Origin: an uncultured Verrucomicrobiota bacterium
GTDB taxonomy: Bacteria > Verrucomicrobiota > Kiritimatiellia > RFP12 > UBA1067
DNA length: 13,694 nucleotides
Reading direction: 5' to 3'
NCBI GenBank assembly: GCA_946631345.1
Contig: CAMPAA010000076.1
Span: 1 to 13,694, forward strand
The notes beneath the pieces were generated by a model that was given only the letters and a program-made list of their open reading frames with translations, did no database searches and had not been told where the DNA came from. This document shows, one piece after another, positions 6,014-12,953 of the stretch. Made by a program: the position numbers and the translations under genes. The stretch's first letter is position 1. Every line of letters starts with the position of its first letter.

Positions 6014-8789
6014 CGATGCGCCCTATCTCGCGGGCGAGCTTCTCGCGGTGCCGCTCCATGTGGACGGGATCTATCGAGAACTCCGTGGGCGAGGCGCTGA
6101 CCTCCGGCGGCACCGCAAGGAGCGGACTCGACGGGTCGAGCCGCTTCAGCAGCGCGAAATACTCGAAGTCCTCAATTCCGTCGCGTATGTACTCCAGGCG
6201 GATTGACTCCACAGGGCGCTCCAGCACCGGTCCGATCTCCTTTTCCGCATCGAACGCGGCGCAGGCGCGCGGCGGCGGATAGAAGAAGCGCCCGTCGCCG
6301 TTCGACGCCCCCACGCCCGGATAGCGCGGACTCCACGCCGTCGCATCCAGATACGGGTTCTGCGGATGCTTTGGGTCCGGATAGGCCAGGTTGCTCGTCC
6401 ACCATGTGGTGTTCCAGATGAGGATGCCCTCCATCTTCTCGCGCCAGCTCTGCCAAAGCCACACGCGCAGATCCACTCCCGGGTGGTCGATGAAGAGCGA
6501 GGGGTACGGCGGCTTCGGGAACATGCACACGTACCACCAGAACCTGTCTCCGGCCGCGCGCCGCTCCGCCGAACCCGGCAGATGCAGGTCGCGCGCGATG
6601 GGGCACCATATGTTCGGCCCGCCGACAAGCGATTCGCGGACGGGTGCGGTGAGAAGCCGGTCGATGCCGGGCGCGTACTTCCCCACGAGCGACAGCCCGG
6701 CCTTCACGAACTTGTCCGCGCCGCGCCGCGGCTCGTCGTAGCAGTACACGTATGCGTCCTTGAGCCAGCCCTTCTCCTTCAGGTGCGCCTCGATTGCCTT
6801 GAGGTACTTCGCCTCGTGCCGCTCGTAGTCCGGGTGGTCGCTCTTCATGTTCAGCCCGGGGACGACGCCCGGATAGCTCGTCGCCTCGTCCCCGCCGCCA
6901 AGCCCGAGCGGAGCGGGGATGCGGAAGTCCGTGAACCCGTAGCGGCGGCGCGCATCCTCCATCGCGGCGTCCCATGCCGTCCAGTCGATGACAGGTTCGC
7001 CGTTCGCCCAGCGCACCTTCCACTTCACGCCGCAGGTCGGATCGTAGGGCGAGACATGGTGCGCGGAGAGGCTTTCGAGGTACATGGCGTAGACCTTCCT
7101 CTTATCCTCGGCCGTCTTCAGCCTGTGGTAGCGGTCAATTGCGCCAGTGTACAGCCCGAACCCTGTGCGGATTGTCATTCTGTCGGGCAACGTGAAGCCA
7201 TACACCTCCACCTCAAACGGCACGCGGCATACGGCCTCGCCGCCATCCGCACGGCGGCACGCAACGCGCAGTCCGCCACGGTATATCCCCGGAGGCGCGC
7301 CTTTGGGCACCTTCACCCTGATCCAGAACGGAGCGCTTTCGCCCTTCTTCAGCGCCGCAGGGGTGAACGGGGCCGCATCCTCGCCGAGATCCTGGGGGAG
7401 CAGCGTGTCCGGCCAGTCGTCCGCGCATCCGACGCAATCCTTCACGCGCACCACCGGCACGTACCCGACTCGGAACACCTCAACTGCCGAGGACGGCACA
7501 GTGGCGGCTGTCGCTATCCCAAACCACTTGCCGAGCTTCATGTCGCCTTCGCACTCCACCCGCACGCCGGCGATATCCTCGGCAGGGCTCAGCACCAGCT
7601 GCACGGCCTCGGTCTCGTTTGCGGCGGCGGCCACGCGCACGGCGTTCGTCCGCGCCTCGGGCACCGGGTGGGCCTTCGGCACCTTCCAGCCGGAGAGCGC
7701 CGTCCAGGCGGCGAACGGCATCCCTGGCGTTTCGAGCCGTGCGCCGTAACCGGTCGTGTAGAAGCATGGCGCGTCAACGCGCGCAAACTCTTTCCCGCTC
7801 TCCGCATCCAGATAGCGCGATGATCCCGCCAGATAGACGGGCGCGCCGTCCACCTCGCCCGAGAACGAATAGCCCAGGAAACGCATCCAGCCTTTTGGCG
7901 CGACGGTCAGCCGCACGAAAATCTGCGTCGCCGGCAGGAACGACGCTGGGATATCCAGCCGCAGGCCATCCGCCGGGAAGTTTGTGGGCGCGGCGATCTT
8001 GATCCAGCGCGCGCCGTCCGTGCTCGCCTCGATGAGCGCGCCGTTCCTGACCGTTGCCGCAGAGAACTTCACGGCGGCGGAGCGGAACGCGCGTCCGGAA
8101 AGCTCGTGGCGATAGACGATGTACGCGCCTCCGCCTGCATCGCAGCGATCCGTGTTGAACATCATGCCTTTCAGTGCATGGAGCGGCCGGGCGTGGATGC
8201 ACGCGTCGTTCACCCACTGCGAGTTGAAGAAGTAGCTGTTGCCGGCCAGTCGTTCGCCATGGCCAAGCGCAATCCCGTCGCGCTGCGCGTAGTCCACCTT
8301 CAGCGGAGCGACGCGCGCCGCATCGAACAGGAACTTCCCGTGGGCATGGTACTCGCCCAGACGGAACGTCTCAGGATATGCCTTCGGGGAATCGGAAGAG
8401 AACACAATCACGCGGCGCTCCTTCCATACGCCCTCCTTGCTGCCGGCTGGGGCTGTGACGTTCAGGCTGGGCGTGCCGATGGTCATTGCGCCGTGGCCGA
8501 ACGTCTTCACCTGCGCGGAGAAGCCATAGACGCGGCTCGGCTCGAGCATGACCGGCGGCGAAAGCCACTTGCAGTTGTTCGTGCCGGCATCCTCCACGCC
8601 GATCGCCGCCGAACCGCCAACCCCTTCGCCAGGCGCAAGCAGCCAGCCCTGCTGCGACGATGTGCGCCAGCCGGCCTTTACGCCTTTCGCCGCCCATTCG
8701 AAATCGCCACCCGGCAGAAGCCCGCAATCCGCCGCCGCCAGCGCCACCGCAGGCAGAAGCCACGCGGCGGCAAACACGCGCTCTCGCAT
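6000..8789 (-). CDS. Secreted DUF4091 (GH123-like) glycoside hydrolase-like protein
   Basis: A 929-residue exported protein. Residues 1-20 form a signal peptide (RERVFAAAWLLPAVALAAA). Residues about 25-340 look like two beta-sandwich, galactose-binding-like modules, the first beginning with GGDFEW and a Trp-rich strand. Residues about 385-530 form a linker beta-domain containing NETEAVQLVLSP, seen before DUF4091 catalytic regions. Residues about 535-880 form the catalytic-type barrel: YVYCYDEP places an Asp-Glu pair at 685-686, matching the substrate-assisted D-E pair of GH123, and ESIRLEYIRDGIEDFEYF is the DUF4091 signature. GH123 enzymes cleave beta-N-acetylgalactosaminides, so action on GalNAc-containing glycans is a reasonable inference but not shown. 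Three ATGs stand in a row; the third is chosen from ribosome-binding-site spacing. It lies 17 bases after the LamG gene in the same operon. Confidence 0.85.
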   Translation of the reverse strand: MRERVFAAAWLLPAVALAAADCGLLPGGDFEWAAKGVKAGWRTSSQQGWLLAPGEGVGGSAAIGVEDAGTNNCKWLSPPVMLEPSRVYGFSAQVKTFGHGAMTIGTPSLNVTAPAGSKEGVWKERRVIVFSSDSPKAYPETFRLGEYHAHGKFLFDAARVAPLKVDYAQRDGIALGHGERLAGNSYFFNSQWVNDACIHARPLHALKGMMFNTDRCDAGGGAYIVYRHELSGRAFRSAAVKFSAATVRNGALIEASTDGARWIKIAAPTNFPADGLRLDIPASFLPATQIFVRLTVAPKGWMRFLGYSFSGEVDGAPVYLAGSSRYLDAESGKEFARVDAPCFYTTGYGARLETPGMPFAAWTALSGWKVPKAHPVPEARTNAVRVAAAANETEAVQLVLSPAEDIAGVRVECEGDMKLGKWFGIATAATVPSSAVEVFRVGYVPVVRVKDCVGCADDWPDTLLPQDLGEDAAPFTPAALKKGESAPFWIRVKVPKGAPPGIYRGGLRVACRRADGGEAVCRVPFEVEVYGFTLPDRMTIRTGFGLYTGAIDRYHRLKTAEDKRKVYAMYLESLSAHHVSPYDPTCGVKWKVRWANGEPVIDWTAWDAAMEDARRRYGFTDFRIPAPLGLGGGDEATSYPGVVPGLNMKSDHPDYERHEAKYLKAIEAHLKEKGWLKDAYVYCYDEPRRGADKFVKAGLSLVGKYAPGIDRLLTAPVRESLVGGPNIWCPIARDLHLPGSAERRAAGDRFWWYVCMFPKPPYPSLFIDHPGVDLRVWLWQSWREKMEGILIWNTTWWTSNLAYPDPKHPQNPYLDATAWSPRYPGVGASNGDGRFFYPPPRACAAFDAEKEIGPVLERPVESIRLEYIRDGIEDFEYFALLKRLDPSSPLLAVPPEVSASPTEFSIDPVHMERHREKLAREIGRIVSSR

Positions 8790-8796
8790 CATCATT

Positions 8797-8802
8797 CCCT
8801 CC
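8797..8802 (-). promoter_or_regulatory. Shine-Dalgarno site GGAGGG before triple ATG of the DUF4091 gene
   Basis: GGAGG (8802-8798) stands 2, 5 and 8 bases from ATGs beginning at 8795, 8792 and 8789. The usual spacing of 5-9 bases favours the second or third. The upstream GTG at 8810 lies before this site and inside the end of the LamG gene, so it is unlikely to be the start. Confidence 0.8.
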
Positions 8803-8806
8803 GATA

Positions 8807-11167
8807 TCACCTTAAGCTGATCACGGCACCGCGAGGCCGCCTGTACCGGCAGAGGAACCTGCTCGGCGGAAGCACGCCCTTGGTGATCCGAACCTCGTCG
8901 ATGTAGCCGGTAATCGCGCCATCGGCATGCTGGGAGGCCGCGCCAATGGCGACGGCATTGCTGTCGTAAGTGTATAGAGTGCCTGTCAGCTTAGCCTGCC
9001 ATTTCTGCTCACCGTCGATGTACAGCGTGATCTGCGTGTTCTCCCCGGCGTCAACCTGCTGGAACGTGACTCCCACATGGTGCCACTTGTCATCGCATAG
9101 CGACGCCTTCGTCACGGTCGTAGCCAGATACCTGTCCACGCTGACCACGCCGTTCGTCACTGTGGAGCAGCGGAACTGGATATACGTCATTTCCCCGTAC
9201 AGCGCCCACACTGGATCGCCGATGTCCAATCCGTTGGCTTTGGCGTTCACGCGCAGGAGGCCGGCCAGATAGGGAATTGATGTGAGCCTGCAGAAGAACT
9301 CCGCCGTCTGGTCGAACGCACCTTGGCCGGGAACGTTCGGGAAGTGGATCGTGGAGCCTGCCATATACGCCGACCCTTCGTTGGTGTGCACGTTGCTCCC
9401 GCCCTCGCCATCCTGAAGCAGCTCGGCATGCCTCACCTCGGAAGCGAACGCAGGGGCGGCATCGTCATCGCCATGCGGATATCCGATGCCCATGATCGCC
9501 TGGCCGCCGGCGAACGCCTCGTAGTCGCCGTCCATCGCGAAGTGGAACACCGTGTTCTCGGCCTCGTCGTACACCCGCGACGAAGCGTTGAGGAACTCGC
9601 TCGGCTCAAGCACCTTCTGCGTGAAGCGCACGGAGTCGATCCAGCCGTGGAAATGCTGAATGTAGCCCCATGGCGTCGCGCCGATGGCGGCGACCGCCGG
9701 TACGGTCGAGAGCTTTACGTTGTTTTCGGTCTTCATGTGTTGATAGTCGATGTAGACCTTCAGCGTCTGGTTCTCCGCGTCATACACAAGCGCCGCGTGA
9801 TGCCAGTTGCCGTCATCCAGGTTTGCCCCCACATTGAAGCTAGTCCACTTGCTCGACAGATTCGCATTGGTAATGTTGCTGTACACCACAATGAACATTC
9901 CGGGTTTCGTGTTGTCGAGCGTGAGCTGCAGGATCGGGAGGTCCGATATCTTCAGTAGCGTCTGCGAGGTGCCGGTGGTGATCTTGCCCGCCGTCCTGAA
10001 GAACAGCTCCGCCGTGAGATTCGTCTCAACGTAGCGGTAGTTCGGCAGGTGTATGCACGCGCCTGAGTTGGCGGTGCCGTTCGTAGTGAACAGCGCCGAG
10101 GTTCCGTTCTCGACGAACGGTGCGCGGGTTACGTCGGTGCGGAGCGTATCCGAAACCGTTTCAGCCGAATAGACGGGAGCGGTCACGCCGTTGCCCACGG
10201 TTATTATCTTCGCCTGCGGCCCGCATCCGGCGTTCAGCGAACCCGATATCTGCGCGCCGGAAGTCCCGTCGAGCGGCAGCCACACGAGCGCATCGCCATC
10301 GCCGAAGGGCGGACGGCGGCGCAGGAACTGGTCTTCGGTCAAGGCGGCGTCGGTTATGCGCAGCTCGTCGATCTGCCCGTCGAAACGCCGCCCGTTGTAT
10401 GTGTACCCGCCCACGTAGATGTCGTTTTTGCCCGCTTCCACGCCATAGGCCGTGGTGCCGGCGCGCGAGGCCTGGAAGTCGAACTCGTAGTCCACGTACA
10501 CCCGGAATACGGATTTGCCCTCCTCGGCATCATAGGAGCATACGAGCGCAAGATGGTGCCACAGCCCGTCGTTTATCATGTGCGTGCCGGCTCCCTGCGT
10601 GTTGGATGGCTGCCGATTGTAGCGTATGAACACCTTGCCGTTCGTAAGCATGCCGAGCTGCCACGACTCGCTCGTGAATGCTCCACCGTATATCTTGCCC
10701 ACTATCGGCGCAATGAGGTTGAACGTGGTGCTGGTCGAGCAGACGAAGCACTCCACCGTGTAGTCGGTGAGACGGAACTCCGCGCTGTCCTCTATGACCA
10801 CCGCCCCGCCTGAGAGCGAACCTGCCGTCCCTTCGGTGCGGAAACTGACCGCAGACCTGTTCGTGTGCACGGAACCGGAGATTGGATCGTATATGATATC
10901 GGGCGCGGCGGAGATGGTCGGCGCAAACTTCGGCATGAAAGCGGAATCCGTGCCAAGGGTGTTGCCGGTGCCGATGGAGTACGCCGTACCGCTGCCGTAG
11001 TCGTCGGACGCGGAGTTGACGAACACGTCGCCTGCCAGCGCAGTCTCGCCCGGCGCACGCTCGTCAAAGTGGTGCCACAGCACGGTTCGGCCGGATGCCG
11101 TCATGCAGAGCACCGCAAAAACAATGGCCGCCAAAAGTACAGGTTTGATTTTTTTTTTCATTTGCAT
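8807..11167 (-). CDS. Secreted protein with three LamG (concanavalin A-like) domains
   Basis: A 786-residue exported protein made of three LamG/Laminin_G_3-type modules of about 245 residues each. The N-terminus is basic (QMKKKIKP) followed by a hydrophobic stretch (VLLAAIVFAVLCM), a clear signal peptide. Modules span roughly 28-285, 290-528 and 538-773. Each opens with a beta-strand ending in Asp (LWHHFDE, LVWLPLDG, VFHFAMDG), has a D/N-x-x-WHH strand (203-205, 455-457, 695-697), and ends with a copy of G-x-IDE/SVRxT then L-x-x-x-x-FL (IDELRIT 266, IDSVRFT 510, IDEVRIT 755). Such lectin-like folds bind glycans or proteins. No sorting or anchor motif is seen at the C-terminus (CRYRRPRG). The start at 11167 has AGGTG six bases upstream; an ATG at 11161 is possible. 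Ligand unknown; the downstream DUF4091 gene suggests glycan capture. Confidence 0.87.
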   Translation of the reverse strand: MQMKKKIKPVLLAAIVFAVLCMTASGRTVLWHHFDERAPGETALAGDVFVNSASDDYGSGTAYSIGTGNTLGTDSAFMPKFAPTISAAPDIIYDPISGSVHTNRSAVSFRTEGTAGSLSGGAVVIEDSAEFRLTDYTVECFVCSTSTTFNLIAPIVGKIYGGAFTSESWQLGMLTNGKVFIRYNRQPSNTQGAGTHMINDGLWHHLALVCSYDAEEGKSVFRVYVDYEFDFQASRAGTTAYGVEAGKNDIYVGGYTYNGRRFDGQIDELRITDAALTEDQFLRRRPPFGDGDALVWLPLDGTSGAQISGSLNAGCGPQAKIITVGNGVTAPVYSAETVSDTLRTDVTRAPFVENGTSALFTTNGTANSGACIHLPNYRYVETNLTAELFFRTAGKITTGTSQTLLKISDLPILQLTLDNTKPGMFIVVYSNITNANLSSKWTSFNVGANLDDGNWHHAALVYDAENQTLKVYIDYQHMKTENNVKLSTVPAVAAIGATPWGYIQHFHGWIDSVRFTQKVLEPSEFLNASSRVYDEAENTVFHFAMDGDYEAFAGGQAIMGIGYPHGDDDAAPAFASEVRHAELLQDGEGGSNVHTNEGSAYMAGSTIHFPNVPGQGAFDQTAEFFCRLTSIPYLAGLLRVNAKANGLDIGDPVWALYGEMTYIQFRCSTVTNGVVSVDRYLATTVTKASLCDDKWHHVGVTFQQVDAGENTQITLYIDGEQKWQAKLTGTLYTYDSNAVAIGAASQHADGAITGYIDEVRITKGVLPPSRFLCRYRRPRGAVISLR
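11149..11158 (-). repeat. A10 homopolymer at codons 4-7 of the LamG gene
   Basis: Directly after the second ATG (11161-11159) the coding strand has ten consecutive A residues, encoding KKK and the first base of the next Ile codon. Slippage by one base would shift the frame inside the signal peptide. The tract length is read directly; any switching role is inference. Confidence 0.85.
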
Positions 11168-11193
11168 TTTTTCACCTTTCCCTTTGGCGCGCA

Positions 11194-11222
11194 ATTGTAC
11201 ACCACTTCATACCCAAAGTCAA
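11194..11222 (-). promoter_or_regulatory. Sigma70-type promoter for the LamG-DUF4091 operon
   Basis: The minus strand has TTGACT (11222-11217), a 17-base spacer, and TACAAT (11199-11194). This places transcription start near 11187, about 20 bases before the ATG at 11167 and just upstream of the AGGTG ribosome-binding site. Hexamers and spacing are close to consensus. The whole promoter fits between the stop of the DUF6261-like gene (11275) and the LamG start. Confidence 0.75.
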
Positions 11223-11241
11223 CGCCCCCAAAGTCAGCGCC
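11212..11241. repeat. Two tandem 15-bp direct repeats overlapping the LamG promoter -35
   Basis: CCCAAAGTCAACGCC (11212-11226) is followed at once by CCCAAAGTCAGCGCC (11227-11241), 14 of 15 identical, and then by CCCTTT. The first copy contains the -35 hexamer of the LamG promoter in reverse, and the second carries CTGACT in the same place. It could be a double operator site or a duplicated promoter segment. Confidence 0.75.
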
Positions 11242-11274
11242 CCCTTTGCGTGCCGTCATTGTCATCTATCCAAT

Positions 11275-12066
11275 TTATGAAATGGACGGACGCGAGGGCG
11301 GCTGCTCCGTGGCGGATTCGGCCCTGCCACGCTTCTTGGCCGGGCGGGCGGCGATGATGCGGTAATGATCCATCACGCCCATGATGTCCGCCGCCGCACG
11401 GCGCGTTGCCTCCGTCGGGTGCAGGCGGTTGACCGCATTCACGGATCTGAACACCTCCGTCAGCAGCGCGGCGATCTCCTTGCGCAGCGACTCCGACGTC
11501 CCGACCGCCGCCCGTGCCGCGATGCGCGCCGTCTGCTCGTCGGTTCGCCGCCCGACAGCCTCGCGCCACGCATCGTCCGCCGCGAACATCTCCGCCGCGA
11601 TCTTGTCCAGCCCCAGCGTCTGGAGCGCGGCGGCGTTCTCCTCCTTCGCAAGCTCGCGCCGCAGCGTCTCGATCTCAGCCGTCTGGCGCGTCATCTCGTG
11701 AAGGTAGAGCCCCTTCGCCGCCATCATCTCCGAACGCAGCCGCCTGGCGGCGCGGCAGAACTCGTCTTCGCCGCCGATTTTCTCCACATGCCGCCAAGCC
11801 GACCATAGCGCCAGCCACAGCGCATCGCGGCGGGCGTCTGCGGCGGCGACGGCGGGCGTGCCATCGAAAGCGGCGTGGCGGCTCAGCGCGGCGGCGAACC
11901 GCTCCACTGCGGCCGAGAACGCCGGGCCGATTTTCTCCAGCGCGAGCACATCGTAGCCCGCAGTCTGCGTCACGGCGACGATGCGCTGCGCGAACGACAG
12001 AAACGCACCATACGAAAGGTGCGACCCTGTCCATTCGGGAATTTCGATTGCAGTAAAGTCGTCCAT
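11275..12066 (-). CDS. DUF6261-like helical protein of unknown function
   Basis: A 263-residue, mostly alpha-helical protein without signal peptide, membrane segment or catalytic motif. It resembles the DUF6261 family known mainly from Bacteroidota: an N-terminal segment (IPEWTGSHLSYGAF), a spaced ADARRDALW block, then GLYLHEMTRQTAEIETLRREL and a C-terminal LRKEIAALLTEV helix. The family call comes from pattern memory, without a profile search. The last 20 residues are basic and Pro/Ser-rich (PAKKRGRAE). An ATG at 12105 in the same frame is rejected because it overlaps the -10 of a near-consensus promoter; the ATG at 12066 is downstream of the predicted start of transcription. The ribosome-binding site is weak (AGG 13 bases upstream). 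It is not obviously linked in function to its neighbours. Confidence 0.7.
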   Translation of the reverse strand: MDDFTAIEIPEWTGSHLSYGAFLSFAQRIVAVTQTAGYDVLALEKIGPAFSAAVERFAAALSRHAAFDGTPAVAAADARRDALWLALWSAWRHVEKIGGEDEFCRAARRLRSEMMAAKGLYLHEMTRQTAEIETLRRELAKEENAAALQTLGLDKIAAEMFAADDAWREAVGRRTDEQTARIAARAAVGTSESLRKEIAALLTEVFRSVNAVNRLHPTEATRRAAADIMGVMDHYRIIAARPAKKRGRAESATEQPPSRPSIS

Positions 12067-12103
12067 AAAAATTTTTTGGCCTATTTTACCTTGTTTGGGC
12101 GAC

Positions 12104-12132
12104 ATTATACCATTTCCCGAATCACTTTACAA
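12104..12132 (-). promoter_or_regulatory. Near-consensus promoter for the DUF6261-like gene
   Basis: On the minus strand TTGTAA (12132-12127) is followed by a 17-base spacer and a perfect TATAAT (12109-12104). Transcription would start around 12097, giving a leader of about 30 bases to the ATG at 12066. This is the strongest promoter in the window, and it decides the start of the gene. Confidence 0.8.
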
Positions 12133-12216
12133 TGTGAAACATGCCTAAAAAACTATTATGCCAATCTTTACCGCAGTCAAGCAGTCTCCATAAGATTTTT
12201 TCAGCGATTCATCCGC

Positions 12217-12253
12217 GTAAAGTTGCCCATAAAACCATAAAGGGCAACTTTAC
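12217..12253. repeat. Perfect 12-bp inverted repeat with 13-nt loop
   Basis: GTAAAGTTGCCC (12217-12228) and GGGCAACTTTAC (12242-12253) are exact reverse complements around an AT-rich 13-base loop. Neither side is followed by a T-run, so it is not a standard intrinsic terminator. It lies upstream of the DUF6261-like promoter and downstream of the flavodoxin gene. It may be an operator, an mRNA-stabilising hairpin, or two head-to-head copies of the repeated motif described separately. Confidence 0.85.
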
Positions 12254-12281
12254 CGCAATCCGCCCCGCCAACTCAACCGAA

Positions 12282-12326
12282 GTGCGCGGCGCGCACCTGT
12301 AGAACTGTAGAACGCCTCGATGAGGC
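12282..12326. other. Two short hairpins downstream of the flavodoxin gene
   Basis: GCCTC-GAT-GAGGC (12314-12326) lies 14 bases after the flavodoxin stop, and GTGCGC-GGC-GCGCAC (12282-12296) follows. Between them is a tandem TGTAGAAC pair (12298-12313). Neither hairpin has a T-run on either strand, so a role in termination is possible but weakly supported. Confidence 0.35.
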
Positions 12327-12339
12327 CATTTCGCCCGTA

Positions 12340-12837
12340 TCATTGCTTTCCGGCGATTCTTTCCGCGGCGAACGCTTCAAGCGCGGCAACGCTGGACTTA
12401 ATCGACGAGCCGCCGAACGCCTTGGGCGGCAGAACTTTCGCCGTGTCGCCGATGATCTCTGCGAACTCCCTGCCAACGCGCTGCATTCCGCCGCCGCCGT
12501 GCGTCTGGAAAAGGCAAACCGTCTTGCCCTTGAGCGCATCTTTGTTCTGCGTCACCCACGTGCGCACAGGCGGAGCCATCGTGCCCCACCAGTTCGGCGT
12601 GCCGACAAAGACGACGTCATATTTTGCCAGGTCGAGTCCCGAGACTGGCATGATCGGACGCAGTTTCTTTCCATAGCACTCCGGCTTCGCCTCGTCGCAG
12701 CACTTGTTGAAGTCGCTGTTGTATGGCGTCTCGGCCTTGATCTCGAATAGCGCCGCACCTGCTTTTTTCGCGATCGTCTCGGCGGCGAAGCGCGTGTTCC
12801 CGCTCCATGAGTAGTAGATGACGATGCTCTTGTTCAT
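12340..12837 (-). CDS. Flavodoxin-family protein (body without in-frame leader)
   Basis: A 165-residue flavodoxin of the Flavodoxin_4 type. The first strand and FMN phosphate loop are IVIYYSWSGNTRFAAETI (SWSGNT), and a later block VFVGTPNWWGTMAPPV supplies the aromatic isoalloxazine-stacking region, followed by KGKTVCLFQTHGGGGMQ. These proteins bind FMN and carry electrons, or act as small quinone- or flavin-dependent reductases, usually in the cytoplasm. The start at 12837 has AAGGA ten bases upstream, adequate but not strong. A better-placed ribosome-binding site sits further upstream, before a Tat-like leader ORF that is one nucleotide out of frame with this gene, so the ancestral protein was probably exported. 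It follows the CMD-cupin gene in what looks like one operon. Confidence 0.88.
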   Translation of the reverse strand: MNKSIVIYYSWSGNTRFAAETIAKKAGAALFEIKAETPYNSDFNKCCDEAKPECYGKKLRPIMPVSGLDLAKYDVVFVGTPNWWGTMAPPVRTWVTQNKDALKGKTVCLFQTHGGGGMQRVGREFAEIIGDTAKVLPPKAFGGSSIKSSVAALEAFAAERIAGKQ

Positions 12838-12931
12838 TTTTCTTCTTTCCTTCCTCGGCGAAGCCGATGTTCCCAAGCGCCGCCGCACCCGCAGCCGCGC
12901 CCATTGCCTTGATGAATTCTTTTCTGTTCAT
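12838..12931 (-). pseudogene. Tat-like signal leader, 1 nt out of frame with the flavodoxin
   Basis: An ATG at 12931 with a good ribosome-binding site (GAGG eight bases upstream) opens MNRKEFIKAMG, then AAAGAAALGNIGFAEEGKKK. This has the n-, h- and c-regions of an export signal with an Arg-Lys pair, as in Tat-type leaders of flavodoxins and other exported redox proteins. After 31 codons one extra base (within the A5 run 12841-12837) puts the flavodoxin ATG out of frame; dropping one A gives a continuous 196-residue exported flavodoxin. As it stands, the leader frame runs on out of frame with no family resemblance to a stop at 12617. It could be a genuine frameshift, an assembly error, or a slippage site. 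Confidence 0.7.
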
Positions 12932-12953
12932 TTCTGTTTCCTCGTATTGTTGT

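Larger units (their letters stand above)
12046..12260. repeat. Three copies of a 13-bp motif related to the DUF6261-like gene start
   Basis: The motif CTTTACYGCARTC occurs on the minus strand at 12058-12046, inside codons 4-8 of the DUF6261-like gene, and on the plus strand at 12166-12178 and 12248-12260. Read in suitable frames the copies encode DFTAIE, IFTAVK and NFTAIR. The plus copy at 12158-12193 forms ATG-PIFTAVKQSP-stop. The third copy shares its left part with an arm of the 12-bp inverted repeat, whose other arm on the minus strand reads MGNFTR. The matches are seen directly; their origin is unknown. Confidence 0.6.

Noticed and set aside
6366..7823. Plus-strand frame of about 485 codons opposite the DUF4091 gene
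   Set aside because: Composition is that of an antisense shadow (His/Arg/Val-rich, no domain). The minus-strand frame is longer and carries the DUF4091 signature.
12067..12105. Upstream start codon (12105) for the DUF6261-like gene
   Set aside because: Its ATG overlaps the TATAAT element of a promoter with 17-base spacing to TTGTAA, so it would not be in the mRNA.
12141..12302. Plus-strand 53-codon ORF beginning MPKKLLCQSLPQ and ending GAHL
   Set aside because: The ribosome-binding site is poor, there is no recognisable family, and it crosses the inverted repeat and hairpins. The in-frame NFTAIR segment belongs to the repeated motif and is reported there.
12617..12834. Continuation of the leader frame as a 105-codon protein
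   Set aside because: After the leader the sequence is a shadow of the flavodoxin gene in another frame, without family resemblance.
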